The notes under the pieces were generated by a model. That model ran no database searches. It had not been told where the DNA came from and worked only from the letters and a program-made list of their open reading frames with translations. A program made the translations under genes and the position numbers. Positions 1-6,009 of a stretch of 14,092 bases of DNA are shown here, piece by piece. Source of the stretch: JANXQG01 sp037147235 (GTDB lineage: Bacteria > Planctomycetota > Planctomycetia > Pirellulales > Thermoguttaceae); NCBI GenBank assembly GCA_037147235.1, contig JBAWVO010000169.1, positions 1 to 14,092 of the forward strand, written 5' to 3'. Each line of letters begins with the position of its first letter. Within the stretch, counting starts at the first letter, position 1.

Positions 1-135
1 CAGCAGCAGCCTTCGCTTCAGCAATCTTCTTCGCCTCAGCAGCAGCCTTCACGTCGGCAGCAGCCTTCACGTCAGCAGCAGCCTTCGCCTCGGCAGCAGC
101 CTTCACGTCAGCAATCTTCTTCGCCTCAGCAGCCG
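1..135. repeat. In-gene 18-bp-type repeats encoding Ala/Lys units
   Basis: Variants of an 18-bp unit (on the minus strand GCTGCTGAGGCGAAG and GCTGCTGACGTGAAG types) are repeated in tandem and encode six-residue Ala/Lys/Glu/Asp units of the exported protein. GAGGCG alternates with GACGTG, so the units are near-identical at DNA level. This points to recent slippage or unequal recombination. The array is cut by the window edge. Confidence 0.75.
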
Positions 136-283
136 TATTGGCCAATATGGCTGGCTTATCAGTGGGGCTGACAGCAGACGCCTTCTTTGTGGCATCAGGT
201 GCGACCTTTGCAGGGCTATCAGCCAGGACTACATTCGTAGCGACCAAAGCAGCCATTGCAAGCAACAGGAAAAATCGAAACAC
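1..283 (-). CDS. Exported Ala/Lys/Glu-repeat protein, N-terminal part (runs off the left edge)
   Basis: Reading leftward from a GTG at 283-281, an open frame of 94 codons continues through the window edge, so the C-terminus is missing. The start is supported by a GGAG Shine-Dalgarno eight bases upstream and by an immediate signal peptide (residues 1-21: MFRFF, a hydrophobic run, then cleavage near VLA/DS). After a linker of about 30 residues rich in Ala, Lys and Pro, six-residue units of the types AAADVK, AAAEAK and AEAKKI follow from about residue 50 to the edge. Such repeats predict a long charged alanine-rich helix or coiled coil, as in TolA-like spacers or basic alanine-rich proteins. No catalytic domain is visible in the part present. 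Function is unknown; a periplasmic spacer or nucleic-acid-binding tail is a guess. Gene reality is well supported by start, signal peptide and uninterrupted frame. Confidence 0.75.
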   Translation of the reverse strand, partial: MFRFFLLLAMAALVATNVVLADSPAKVAPDATKKASAVSPTDKPAILANTAAEAKKIADVKAAAEAKAAADVKAAADVKAAAEAKKIAEAKAAA

Positions 284-315
284 GGCAGGACTCCTTCAAA
301 ATGGGGTGGCTAGGG

Positions 316-384
316 GCTTTCGGCTGGCGGCGTTACATTTGCCGCCCAACGGATTCAGGTAGGACCGTCTTGTTCGCCGAAAGC
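316..384 (-). promoter_or_regulatory. Structured 5' leader of the Ala/Lys-repeat gene (nested stem-loops)
   Basis: A perfect 9-bp inverted repeat (gctttcggc at 316-324, gccgaaagc at 376-384) encloses a second perfect 6-bp hairpin (ggcggc at 326-331, gccgcc at 341-346, loop of nine). If transcription starts near the promoter-like motif at 389-417, all of this lies in the roughly 100-nt untranslated leader, ending about 33 nt before the GTG start. The arrangement suggests a folded leader element. I cannot match it to a known riboswitch class. Confidence 0.4.
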
Positions 385-388
385 GTCC

Positions 389-417
389 ATTCTAATAAAC
401 TCCTGACTCCCGGTAAA
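389..417 (-). promoter_or_regulatory. Possible sigma70-type promoter for the Ala/Lys-repeat gene
   Basis: On the minus strand TTTACC (417-412) and TAGAAT (394-389) are separated by 17 bp, matching 4/6 and 5/6 of the sigma70 consensus. It reads toward the GTG start at 283. The MITE-like element at 438 lies only about 20 bp upstream of the -35, so its insertion may have changed upstream activation. Confidence 0.35.
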
Positions 418-437
418 GTTCCGGTATTTCTTTGTCG

Positions 438-608
438 CTGACACTAACTTTTTCTATGTGTTGACCAAATTGAGGCAAAATTGGATACCGGTTCTTCGTA
501 GTCAGCCCAATTTAACGGAAGAGCGGGTAGTCTGAGACGGTTGCATGCGGCGGTCTGGCCAAGAAACCTCGTAATAACAGGCCAACACATAGAATCCGAT
601 AGTGTCAG
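438..608. mobile_element. MITE-like element with 29-bp terminal inverted repeats and 8-bp target duplication
   Basis: The ends begin CTGACACTA and finish TAGTGTCAG. The 29-bp arms (438-466 and 580-608) agree at 24 of 29 positions, including an inner block TCTATGTGTTG. Both ends are flanked directly by ctttgtcg (430-437 and 609-616), the expected 8-bp target-site duplication. The 171-bp interior has no credible gene, so this is a non-autonomous element. The CTGAC terminus recalls IS50-type ends of the IS4 family, which make a slightly longer duplication, but the parent family cannot be fixed from one copy. Confidence 0.8.
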
Positions 609-666
609 CTTTGTCGAAAGATGCCCTCCCGCCCCCGCTGGGCTTGTCCGGCTTGTCCCAGCCGGG

Positions 667-695
667 TTCGGCGCGGGTCTCATGACCCCGCCGAA
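667..695. repeat. Imperfect hairpin
   Basis: Outer arms ttcggc (667-672) and gccgaa (690-695) and inner arms gggtc (675-679) and gaccc (684-688) form a GC-rich imperfect stem. It is part of the structured non-coding stretch between the MITE and the ACT-domain gene. Confidence 0.5.
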
Positions 696-699
696 ACGC

Positions 700-740
700 C
701 CAACCGAAGGTCTCCTGGTAAATTGGAGACCTTCGGTCGG
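700..740. repeat. Strong 16-bp stem-loop
   Basis: Arms at 700-715 and 725-740 pair over 16 bp with a single mismatch (A702 against C738; a G-U wobble if transcribed from the minus strand) around a 9-nt loop. The core is ccgaaggtctcc pairing with ggagaccttcgg. There is no T-run on either side, so an intrinsic terminator is not indicated; a palindromic intergenic repeat is more likely. Confidence 0.6.
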
Positions 741-752
741 CGGCGTGGCTCG

Positions 753-796
753 GTCAGAGACCGGCCACAACTGAGTCAGAGACCGGCCACAACTGA
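753..796. repeat. Perfect 22-bp tandem duplication
   Basis: A 22-bp unit (gtcagagaccgg followed by ccacaactga) occurs twice back to back, at 753-774 and 775-796, without a mismatch. The perfect identity implies a recent duplication. Confidence 0.8.
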
Positions 797-804
797 TGGT
801 CCGC

Positions 805-834
805 ACCCGTCCGCTCCGACACCCGTCCGCTCCG
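805..834. repeat. Short tandem duplication (16-bp period)
   Basis: The motif acccgtccgctccg occurs at 805-818 and 821-834, spaced by 16 bp. It immediately follows the 22-bp tandem repeat. From here to the ACT-domain gene at 943 I see no further gene, clear promoter or terminator. Confidence 0.65.
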
Positions 835-942
835 CCTTGCAGACCGGCTGGAAGGTTGGTAGCCTAAGGGTAGAAATCATCCCCTACCGATGCGATCGTG
901 CGGATTGCTCCGGTTGCGCGACCTTAGTAAACGAAACAGCCC

Positions 943-1530
943 ATGAACCGTTTTGAACATGTCTATGTACTCAATGTGATGTCGGACGACCACCCGGGAA
1001 TCGTCGCGGCGGTCAGCAACGCCATTGAGTCGCTGGGGGGCAATATCGACGCGTGTAGCCAAACCGTGCTGGGTGGATACTTTACCCTCATCATGATTTG
1101 CAGCGTGCCGGAGTCGATTGATCCCGATGCGCTGGCGGGCAGGGTCTTGGAGGCCGGTGCCGGTGGTTTCGATTTTCGCGTGATGGTCCGTCCTTCGCGG
1201 GGTCTGCGGCGACCGGTGACGCAAGAGTCGTGCGACCGTTTCGTCATCAGCGCGTTTGGCAAGGACCAGCCGGGCGTTGTCCGTCGCTTCAGCCAGTATC
1301 TGGCGGGCAAGGACATCAACATCGTCGATCTGTACGGCGACCGCAAGGACGACGAGTTCGTCCTCGTTGGTCAGTTGGAGGTTCCCCAACATTGGGACAT
1401 CCGCATGTTGCAGACGGACCTCGAGCAAATGGGACTGGACTTAGGCTTCACGGTGAAGCTGCAACACGAGAATGTCTTCGTGGCTACCAACCAACTGCGA
1501 CTAACGACCGCAATGGGGCCGGCGAACTGA
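943..1530 (+). CDS. Two-ACT-domain protein (GcvR-like regulator)
   Basis: This 195-residue cytoplasmic protein carries two ACT domains. The first is at about residues 5-80, opening with VYVLNVMSDDHPGIVAAVSN and a conserved NIDACSQTVLGG stretch. The second is at about 94-178, with the parallel motif AFGKDQPGVVRRFSQYLAGK followed by NIVDLYGDR. The DxPG turns are the usual ligand-side feature of ACT modules, which bind amino acids or small effectors. Family knowledge: GcvR-type tandem ACT proteins act as regulators, and shorter single-ACT UPF0237 proteins lie beside UPF0210 genes in Firmicutes, the same pairing seen here. Direct amino-acid sensing for the downstream protein is inference. No strong Shine-Dalgarno precedes the ATG; the start is chosen because the ACT fold begins at once. 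The likely operon partner starts 78 bp downstream. Confidence 0.85.
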   Translation: MNRFEHVYVLNVMSDDHPGIVAAVSNAIESLGGNIDACSQTVLGGYFTLIMICSVPESIDPDALAGRVLEAGAGGFDFRVMVRPSRGLRRPVTQESCDRFVISAFGKDQPGVVRRFSQYLAGKDINIVDLYGDRKDDEFVLVGQLEVPQHWDIRMLQTDLEQMGLDLGFTVKLQHENVFVATNQLRLTTAMGPAN

Positions 1531-1533
1531 TCC

Positions 1534-1590
1534 GTAGTAGGCACGCGCCGTGTGCCGTTTTGTCTTCCGCACACGGCGCGTGCGGACTAC
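1534..1590. repeat. Strong stem-loop between the ACT and UPF0210 genes
   Basis: A perfect 14-bp stem (cacgcgccgtgtgc at 1542-1555 with gcacacggcgcgtg at 1569-1582, 13-nt loop) is extended by gtagt and actac at 1534-1538 and 1586-1590 across a 3-nt internal loop. It fills nearly the whole spacer between the stop codon (1530) and the GGAG ribosome site (1594). No T-run follows. It could lower downstream expression or protect mRNA ends. The GTGTGCC-rich core resembles the hairpin at 8541-8557. Confidence 0.75.
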
Positions 1591-1608
1591 CCTGGAGAAC
1601 ACCCTATC

Positions 1609-2982
1609 ATGCTCCGCACGGACGAAATTCTTTCCACCATCCACATGCTTCACGCGGAGCATCTCGATGTGCGTACCGTCACGTTGGCGCTGAACGTCGA
1701 AGACTGCGCCGCGCCAAACGTCGAGCATCTTTGCCGTAAACTGCGACAGAAGCTGATTTCCCGAGCCAGCCGCCTGGTGGAAATCTGCGACCGCGTGGCT
1801 GCGAAGTACGGCATCCCGATCATCAACAAGCGGTTGGCAATCACCCCTGCTTCGACCCTGCTGGCCGGCCATGGCCGTGGAGCGGCTCTCCAAGTGGCCA
1901 AGACGCTCGACGACGCAGCCGCCGAATGCCGCGTCGACTTCGTCGGCGGCTTCACGGCGCTGGTGCATAAGGGAATCGCCGCCGGCGACGACGTCGTGAT
2001 CCAATCGCTGCCCGAGGTACTGGCCAATACGCACCGCGTCTGCGCATCGATCAACGTGGCTTCGCGCAAGGCGGGCATCAACATGGACGCCATCCAGACC
2101 GTGGGGCACGTGATCTTGAAAATCGCCGCCGCGACGGCCGCCCAGCAAGGGTTCGGCTGCGCAAAGCTCGTGGTGTTCGCCAACATCCCGGAAGACAACC
2201 CCTTCATGGCGGGGGCCTACGTGGGTGCCGGCGAACCGGAAGCCACGATCAACATCGGCGTATCCGGCCCGGGCGTGGTCAGCAGCGCGTTGCGGCGCCG
2301 CTTGGCCCTGGACAACAAGTTGACCTTAGGCGACTTGGCCGAGGAAATCAAAATCACCAGCTTCCGCGTCACGCGCGTGGGCGAACTGATCGGCCGCGAG
2401 GTGGCCAAGGAATTGGGGGTGGCCTTCGGCATCGTCGATCTGTCCCTGGCCCCCACGCCGACCGTTGGCGATAGCGTGGGCGAAATCCTGAAGATGCTCG
2501 GCATCGCCCAGATTGGCGCGCCGGGTTCCACCGCCGCGCTGGCCATGCTCAATGACGCCGTGAAGAAAGGCGGCCTGTTCGCGTCGAGTTCCGTCGGCGG
2601 TCTGAGCGGCGCGTTCATCCCGGTAAGCGAAGACGCGGCGCTCTCCGAGGCGGTCGCCAAAGGCCATCTGGTGCTGGAGAAGCTCGAAGCGATGACGAGC
2701 GTCTGCTCGGTGGGCCTCGACATGATCGCCATCCCGGGCGACACGCCCGCGGAAACCATCTCCGCGATCATTGCCGATGAGATGGCCATCGGCGTGGTGA
2801 ACGACAAAACGACTGCGGTGCGGTTGATACCGGTGCCCGGCGCGAAGGCCGGCGACATGGTCAACTTCGGCGGCCTGTTCGGCTCGACCCCCGTCATGGA
2901 GGTGCGCAACAGCGGCGCCAGTACGGCCTTCGTCCGCTTCGGCGGGCGGATCCCCGCCCCGATGCAGTCGCTGAAGAACTGA
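1609..2982 (+). CDS. UPF0210 (DUF711/PFL-like) family protein
   Basis: This 457-residue protein is of usual family length and opens MLRTDEILSTIHMLHAEHLD, as UPF0210 members typically do. Glycine-rich blocks follow, including GVSGPGVV, AFGIVDLSLAPTPTVGDSVGE, FASSSVGGLSGAFIPVSED and MIAIPGDTPAETISAIIADE. UPF0210 is placed near the pyruvate-formate-lyase-like fold by structure, but its reaction is not established, and I see no basis for calling it a lyase. The ATG at 1609 is chosen over an in-frame upstream codon at 1552 because it has a GGAG site 12 bases upstream and because the upstream codons would be encoded inside the intergenic stem-loop. The two-ACT gene directly upstream repeats the conserved UPF0237-UPF0210 neighbourhood, suggesting the ACT protein regulates or senses for this one. 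Confidence 0.88.
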   Translation: MLRTDEILSTIHMLHAEHLDVRTVTLALNVEDCAAPNVEHLCRKLRQKLISRASRLVEICDRVAAKYGIPIINKRLAITPASTLLAGHGRGAALQVAKTLDDAAAECRVDFVGGFTALVHKGIAAGDDVVIQSLPEVLANTHRVCASINVASRKAGINMDAIQTVGHVILKIAAATAAQQGFGCAKLVVFANIPEDNPFMAGAYVGAGEPEATINIGVSGPGVVSSALRRRLALDNKLTLGDLAEEIKITSFRVTRVGELIGREVAKELGVAFGIVDLSLAPTPTVGDSVGEILKMLGIAQIGAPGSTAALAMLNDAVKKGGLFASSSVGGLSGAFIPVSEDAALSEAVAKGHLVLEKLEAMTSVCSVGLDMIAIPGDTPAETISAIIADEMAIGVVNDKTTAVRLIPVPGAKAGDMVNFGGLFGSTPVMEVRNSGASTAFVRFGGRIPAPMQSLKN

Positions 2983-2999
2983 GCGGCGGACATGGGCTA

Positions 3000-3026
3000 G
3001 CTGGACAACCTTCTTCACCATCCAGC
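3000..3026 (+). terminator. Weak hairpin after the UPF0210 gene
   Basis: Arms gctgga (3000-3005) and tccagc (3021-3026) could pair around a 15-nt loop 18 bp after the stop codon. The stem is short and no T-run follows, so a terminator role is only possible. Confidence 0.2.
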
Positions 3027-3049
3027 AAGCGATCTGTCGATTTATTCCG

Positions 3050-3267
3050 AGGCCTTGATCATAACTTTGCCAACTGCTGTCACTGCTAGTTCGACGTAGG
3101 GTGGGTGAAGCATCGAATGGTGCGTTACGCGAACGGATCTGGAACAGCGGTAAGTGCTTTCAGCGTCTCGACTTCGTGCGCAACCCACCATTTCCCGGCC
3201 GGTTCGCTCCACGCACCCTACGGCCTGCCGTCACTGCTAGCAGTTGGCAAGGTTATGATCAAGGCCT
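3050..3267. mobile_element. Palindromic element with 29-bp arms, split by a second repeat
   Basis: Arms at 3050-3078 (starting aggccttgatcataac) and 3239-3267 are inverted repeats matching over 29 bp with one difference (T3066, a G-T pair). The pair is flanked by tattccg at 3043-3049 and 3268-3274, a likely 7-bp target duplication. Inside lies a different repeat flanked by gtcactgctag at 3079-3089 and 3230-3240. Removing that insert leaves a 67-bp perfect-looking hairpin with a 9-nt loop, so the outer element was present first. Confidence 0.75.
3090..3231. repeat. GTAGGGTG palindromic repeat, copy 1 (nested insert)
   Basis: The ends gtagggtgggtgaagc (3096-3111) and gctccacgcaccctac (3206-3221) form an imperfect 16-bp terminal inverted repeat with two mismatches. 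An inner pair is built from aatggtgcgtt (3116-3126) and aacccaccatt (3182-3192). The right flank ggcctgccgt is shared with copy 2 at 8291, so the unit probably reaches 3231. It is flanked by a 9-11-bp direct repeat (core cactgctag). No protein-coding capacity is convincing. Confidence 0.75.
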
Positions 3268-3274
3268 TATTCCG

Positions 3275-3389
3275 TATTCGGCTCTCCACCACGATTATCC
3301 GCAAACCCGGCGGAGAGCCAAAAATCCTTAAGTTGGTTCGTATGGGGTGAAGCATCGAAGATGCCCAGCCAAACCGAATACAATTTTTT
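3275..3389. other. Intergenic remainder before the SH3 gene, with small hairpins
   Basis: ggctctcc (3280-3287) and ggagagcc (3312-3319) form an 8-bp stem, and gcatc-gaa-gatgc makes a small hairpin at 3352-3364. The segment ggtgaagcatcgaa at 3346-3359 also occurs in repeat copy 1 at 3103-3116, so this may be a degraded repeat fragment. A run of seven T follows at 3384-3390, but it is too far from the stems for a convincing terminator. I see no clear promoter for the next gene. Confidence 0.4.
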
Positions 3390-3482
3390 TCCGCGTTAAT
3401 CTGGCCTTGCCTCGCCCATCTATTTCCGGTACAAGTTCCGCGCCAAACTCTCATTCAGACCTTTTCCTTGGGAGGCGTCGCC

Positions 3483-4610
3483 ATGCGCGGGCCCCTTGTC
3501 GCATTGCTTATTTGTATCGCCACGGCCACCCGTGCCGCGGAACCGACGTTCCCTAATAAGGCCTATATCACGGCCGACGATATCGAGGTCCGCAGCGGGC
3601 CGGGCGAAAACTACTACGCAACCGACAAGCTCAAGGCGGGAGCCGAGGTTGAAGTCTATCGCCATGACCCGGGCGGTTGGTACGCCATCCGCCCACCCAA
3701 AGAGAGCTTTTCCTGGGTCTCCAGCCGACATCTGCAGCTTGATGGCAACAATGTGGCCACGGTGACCGACGATCGCGTCGCGGCCAGGGTTGGCAGCCAC
3801 TTGAACGATACCCGAGACGTAATCCAGGTCCGCCTTCACAAAGGCGAGGTAGTCGAAGTGCTCGAACCGCGCAGCAACGTGCCGGCCGGCAACCAGGGGG
3901 TGCCGGCATGGTACAAGATCGCGCCGCCGGCAGGTGAGTTTCGCTGGGTCTCCGGCCGCTTTGTCGATCCCGATTTTGAGGGTGCGAGGAAAACCTTGGC
4001 CGGCGAAACCGGCGATCTATCCAGCCAGGCCCCAGGCCGCTTGCCGACAGATAACAGGGAGCCACCGCGAAGTTCGCCGGCGCAATGCCAAAAGCAACTC
4101 GATCGGATGGATCTGGAGCTTTCCGTCATGGTCGTCGAAGATCCGAACTTATGGGACTTGAGCGAATTGAGACAACAGGCCGAGACGCTCTTCAACCAGT
4201 CGGAGACGGCACTGGAACGTGGTCGCGCGCGGATGTTGGTGAGCAAGATCTCGCGGTTTGAAGACATCAAACGCCGCAAGCAGGCCCTGGCCGCAGTCCG
4301 CCCCGAACTGGCCCTGCCCGACCAACTGGCCATCAGCAGTCGGCCACTGGCCGATCCAGACGGCCGCTTTGACGCCAAAGGACAGTTGATCCGCGTCCCC
4401 GATCCTAAACCGGGCGGCCCGCAATACGCAATCCTCGATGCGAAGGGCAACATTCGCTGCTACGTCTCACCCGCCCCAGGCGTGAACCTGCGGAGCTATG
4501 TCGGCCAGCAGGTCGGCATCAACGGCATCCGCGGATACATGCCGGAACAAAAGGCTGGTCATGTGATGGCGCGGCATGTCAGTGTGGTGGAGGGAAACGT
4601 AATAAAATGA
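3483..4610 (+). CDS. Exported bacterial SH3-domain protein
   Basis: This 375-residue protein starts at the ATG at 3483, preceded by GGAGG at 3471-3475. Residues 1-18 form a signal peptide (MRGPLVALLI onward, cleaved near TRA/AEP). Two SH3_3-like modules follow: residues about 27-86 (YITADDIEVRSGPGENYYAT ending FSWVSSRHLQ) and about 96-165 (ending FRWVSGRFVD). The paired WVS-(G/S)-R ends mark them as duplicated modules. Residues about 200-272 are helical and charged (QKQLDRMDLE, RQQAETLFNQSETALERGRA), a probable coiled coil. A C-terminal beta-rich segment (about 300-372, with AILDAKGNIRCYV and GVNLRSYVGQQVGI) may be a third SH3-like fold. Such proteins usually bind peptidoglycan or cell-surface partners; the ligand here is unknown. 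It converges with the VCBS-repeat gene, leaving only 21 bp between stop codons. Confidence 0.85.
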   Translation: MRGPLVALLICIATATRAAEPTFPNKAYITADDIEVRSGPGENYYATDKLKAGAEVEVYRHDPGGWYAIRPPKESFSWVSSRHLQLDGNNVATVTDDRVAARVGSHLNDTRDVIQVRLHKGEVVEVLEPRSNVPAGNQGVPAWYKIAPPAGEFRWVSGRFVDPDFEGARKTLAGETGDLSSQAPGRLPTDNREPPRSSPAQCQKQLDRMDLELSVMVVEDPNLWDLSELRQQAETLFNQSETALERGRARMLVSKISRFEDIKRRKQALAAVRPELALPDQLAISSRPLADPDGRFDAKGQLIRVPDPKPGGPQYAILDAKGNIRCYVSPAPGVNLRSYVGQQVGINGIRGYMPEQKAGHVMARHVSVVEGNVIK

Positions 4611-4631
4611 CTCGCTGCGTTCGGCCCACCC

Positions 4632-5831
4632 TTACTTCTCGGGTTGGCTCAGGTGCAAGAATACTCCTTTTTTGTTCGCCACGATAATGTCGGGCACTCC
4701 GTCGCCATTGAGATCCTTGGCGATGACCTGTGTGCCGACGCCGGAATTGTCGTCGATCTTGTGGGGAATGAACTGCACGCCGGCCGTCTTGTCTCGCCGC
4801 AGCTCGAACCAGTAGAGTACCGCCGGAGCGTCCGGCTCGGCGTCGCCGTGGGGTCCATGGGACCAAAAACGCTTGCCGGTGACGATGTCCTTCAGACCGT
4901 CACCGTTGATGTCGGCCAGGTCGAGGGCATGCATCTGGCTGATCCGCAAAGCGTTGGACTTCAGATCCGGTTTGGGCGGCAAGATTAGGTGCTGCTTCCA
5001 GGTGATCTCGCCGCTTGCGCTGCGCTGCTGCTGATACCAGACCAGGCCGTAAAGATGGCAATGCCATGAGGTGATCACGTCGGCCAGGCCGTCGCCGTCA
5101 ACGTCGTAAACGAGTATCTGCGCGGCGCCCTCGGCGAACTTGAAGGGATGCCTGATCCACGGCTTGCCCGGCTCGATCTTGGCCGGCTGTTCCCACCAAC
5201 CGTCGGAATCGAGGATGTCCGGGCGGCCATCGCCGTTGATATCGCCCACGCCGATACCGTGCGTGTAACGCTGGTAGCGGCTGTCCTTGGGCGTAATCGG
5301 ATGGAAGACCCAGAGGTCGTTTGGCTTGGCCGGATCCCATGTCGCATAGCCTAATTGTCCGGTGATGTTGTAAACCAGTTCCGGCCGGCCGTCACCGTTG
5401 ATATCGACCCAGGCCGGAGACTCGTTGCCGCAGTCGTGTAGGGCCAGATGCTTCTTCCAGGGGCCGCCCGAGCGACCGGGGTTCTCGTACCAAAAGGCAT
5501 CGGTGCCCGGGTGCGGCAAATAGAGTACGTCGAGCCAGCCGTCGCCGTTGAAGTCGCCGGTGAAGGTCAGGAAGTTATTCGAGTAGCCGTGGGGATCCAT
5601 GGCCACGGCCGGATAGATCTCATGCTTTTTCAGGAAGTCGGGGCCTTCGTACCAATAAGGCCCCGCCACCACGTCGAGCTTGCCGTCGTTGTTAAAATCG
5701 CCGTAGTAGGCCCCTTCGCAGAAGAATTTATCGCTGAGCGCGACCTTCTTAAACGTGGGCAGGGGTTTTTCGGCCTGGCAAACCAGCGGAAAAGCAATAA
5801 CGGCCAACCATCCGGCGAGAAAGCGATTCAT
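4632..5831 (-). CDS. Exported VCBS/FG-GAP repeat protein (predicted seven-bladed beta-propeller)
   Basis: This 399-residue protein begins at the ATG at 5831, where MNRFLAGWLAVIAFPLVCQA forms a signal peptide and AAAGGA lies upstream. An in-frame ATG farther upstream would bury the signal peptide and is rejected. Seven calcium-loop motifs of the type DxNxDGxxD are visible with their first Asp at about residues 45, 93, 143, 197, 243, 307 and 373, for example DFNNDGKLDVV, DINGDGRPDIL and DLNGDGVPDIIV. Seven loops at fairly even spacing predict a complete seven-bladed propeller with calcium sites. Such proteins are common in Planctomycetota and Verrucomicrobiota genomes and are usually linked to adhesion or polysaccharide handling; no catalytic residues can be pointed to. 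It is transcribed away from the beta-helix gene from a shared 178-bp region. Confidence 0.9.
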   Translation of the reverse strand: MNRFLAGWLAVIAFPLVCQAEKPLPTFKKVALSDKFFCEGAYYGDFNNDGKLDVVAGPYWYEGPDFLKKHEIYPAVAMDPHGYSNNFLTFTGDFNGDGWLDVLYLPHPGTDAFWYENPGRSGGPWKKHLALHDCGNESPAWVDINGDGRPELVYNITGQLGYATWDPAKPNDLWVFHPITPKDSRYQRYTHGIGVGDINGDGRPDILDSDGWWEQPAKIEPGKPWIRHPFKFAEGAAQILVYDVDGDGLADVITSWHCHLYGLVWYQQQRSASGEITWKQHLILPPKPDLKSNALRISQMHALDLADINGDGLKDIVTGKRFWSHGPHGDAEPDAPAVLYWFELRRDKTAGVQFIPHKIDDNSGVGTQVIAKDLNGDGVPDIIVANKKGVFLHLSQPEK

Positions 5832-5879
5832 GGCGAGTATTCCTTTGAGAGAGGTTCGTACTGGGTGGAAAACGGATTC

Positions 5880-5908
5880 ACTATAACCTGTCACTTCGCA
5901 TTTTGCAA
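5880..5908 (-). promoter_or_regulatory. Sigma70-like promoter for the VCBS-repeat gene
   Basis: On the minus strand TTGCAA (5908-5903) and TATAGT (5885-5880) are 17 bp apart, matching 4/6 and 5/6 of consensus. A start near 5873 would leave a leader of about 42 nt before the ATG at 5831. The -35 lies in the middle of the inverted repeat cacttc (5892-5897) / gaagtg (5912-5917), a possible operator. Confidence 0.5.
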
Positions 5909-5935
5909 TTTGAAGTGCGGTAATTCATTCCGCAC
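5892..5935. promoter_or_regulatory. Overlapping inverted repeats in the divergent promoter region
   Basis: cacttc (5892-5897) pairs with gaagtg (5912-5917), and gtgcgg (5915-5920) pairs with ccgcac (5930-5935). The two pairs share bases 5915-5917, so as hairpins they are mutually exclusive. The first is centred on the leftward -35 element. Either operator half-sites or a small structured element would fit. Confidence 0.3.
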
Positions 5936-5943
5936 ACCAAATA

Positions 5944-5973
5944 TTTCCAAAAAACTCCCTTTCATGTTATGAT
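5944..5973 (+). promoter_or_regulatory. Possible promoter for the beta-helix gene
   Basis: TTTCCA (5944-5949) and TATGAT (5968-5973) are 18 bp apart, matching 4/6 and 5/6 of the sigma70 consensus. A transcript starting near 5981 would carry a leader of about 29 nt containing the GGGAGG ribosome site at 5996-6001. It would serve the three-gene rightward group. Confidence 0.4.
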
Positions 5974-6009
5974 AGAACTTGGGTCTGAACTGTTGGGAGG
6001 GAAAAACCG

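Noticed and set aside
1..135. CRISPR-like array from the repeated blocks at the left edge
   Set aside because: The units are contiguous, about 18 bp, and read in frame as Ala/Lys residues; there are no unique spacers.
438..608. A full insertion sequence
   Set aside because: At 171 bp it cannot encode a transposase; only a non-autonomous element is supported.
444..956. Open frames of 77-120 codons across the MITE and repeat region
   Set aside because: They run through terminal repeats, hairpins and tandem duplications, have Arg/Pro-rich composition and no ribosome sites.
3101..3350. Short plus-strand frames over the nested repeats
   Set aside because: They are encoded by repeat arms and differ in frame between copies; nothing suggests protein.
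3352..3390. Intrinsic terminator from the gcatc-gaa-gatgc hairpin plus T-run
   Set aside because: The stem is only 5 bp and the T-run is about 20 bases away.
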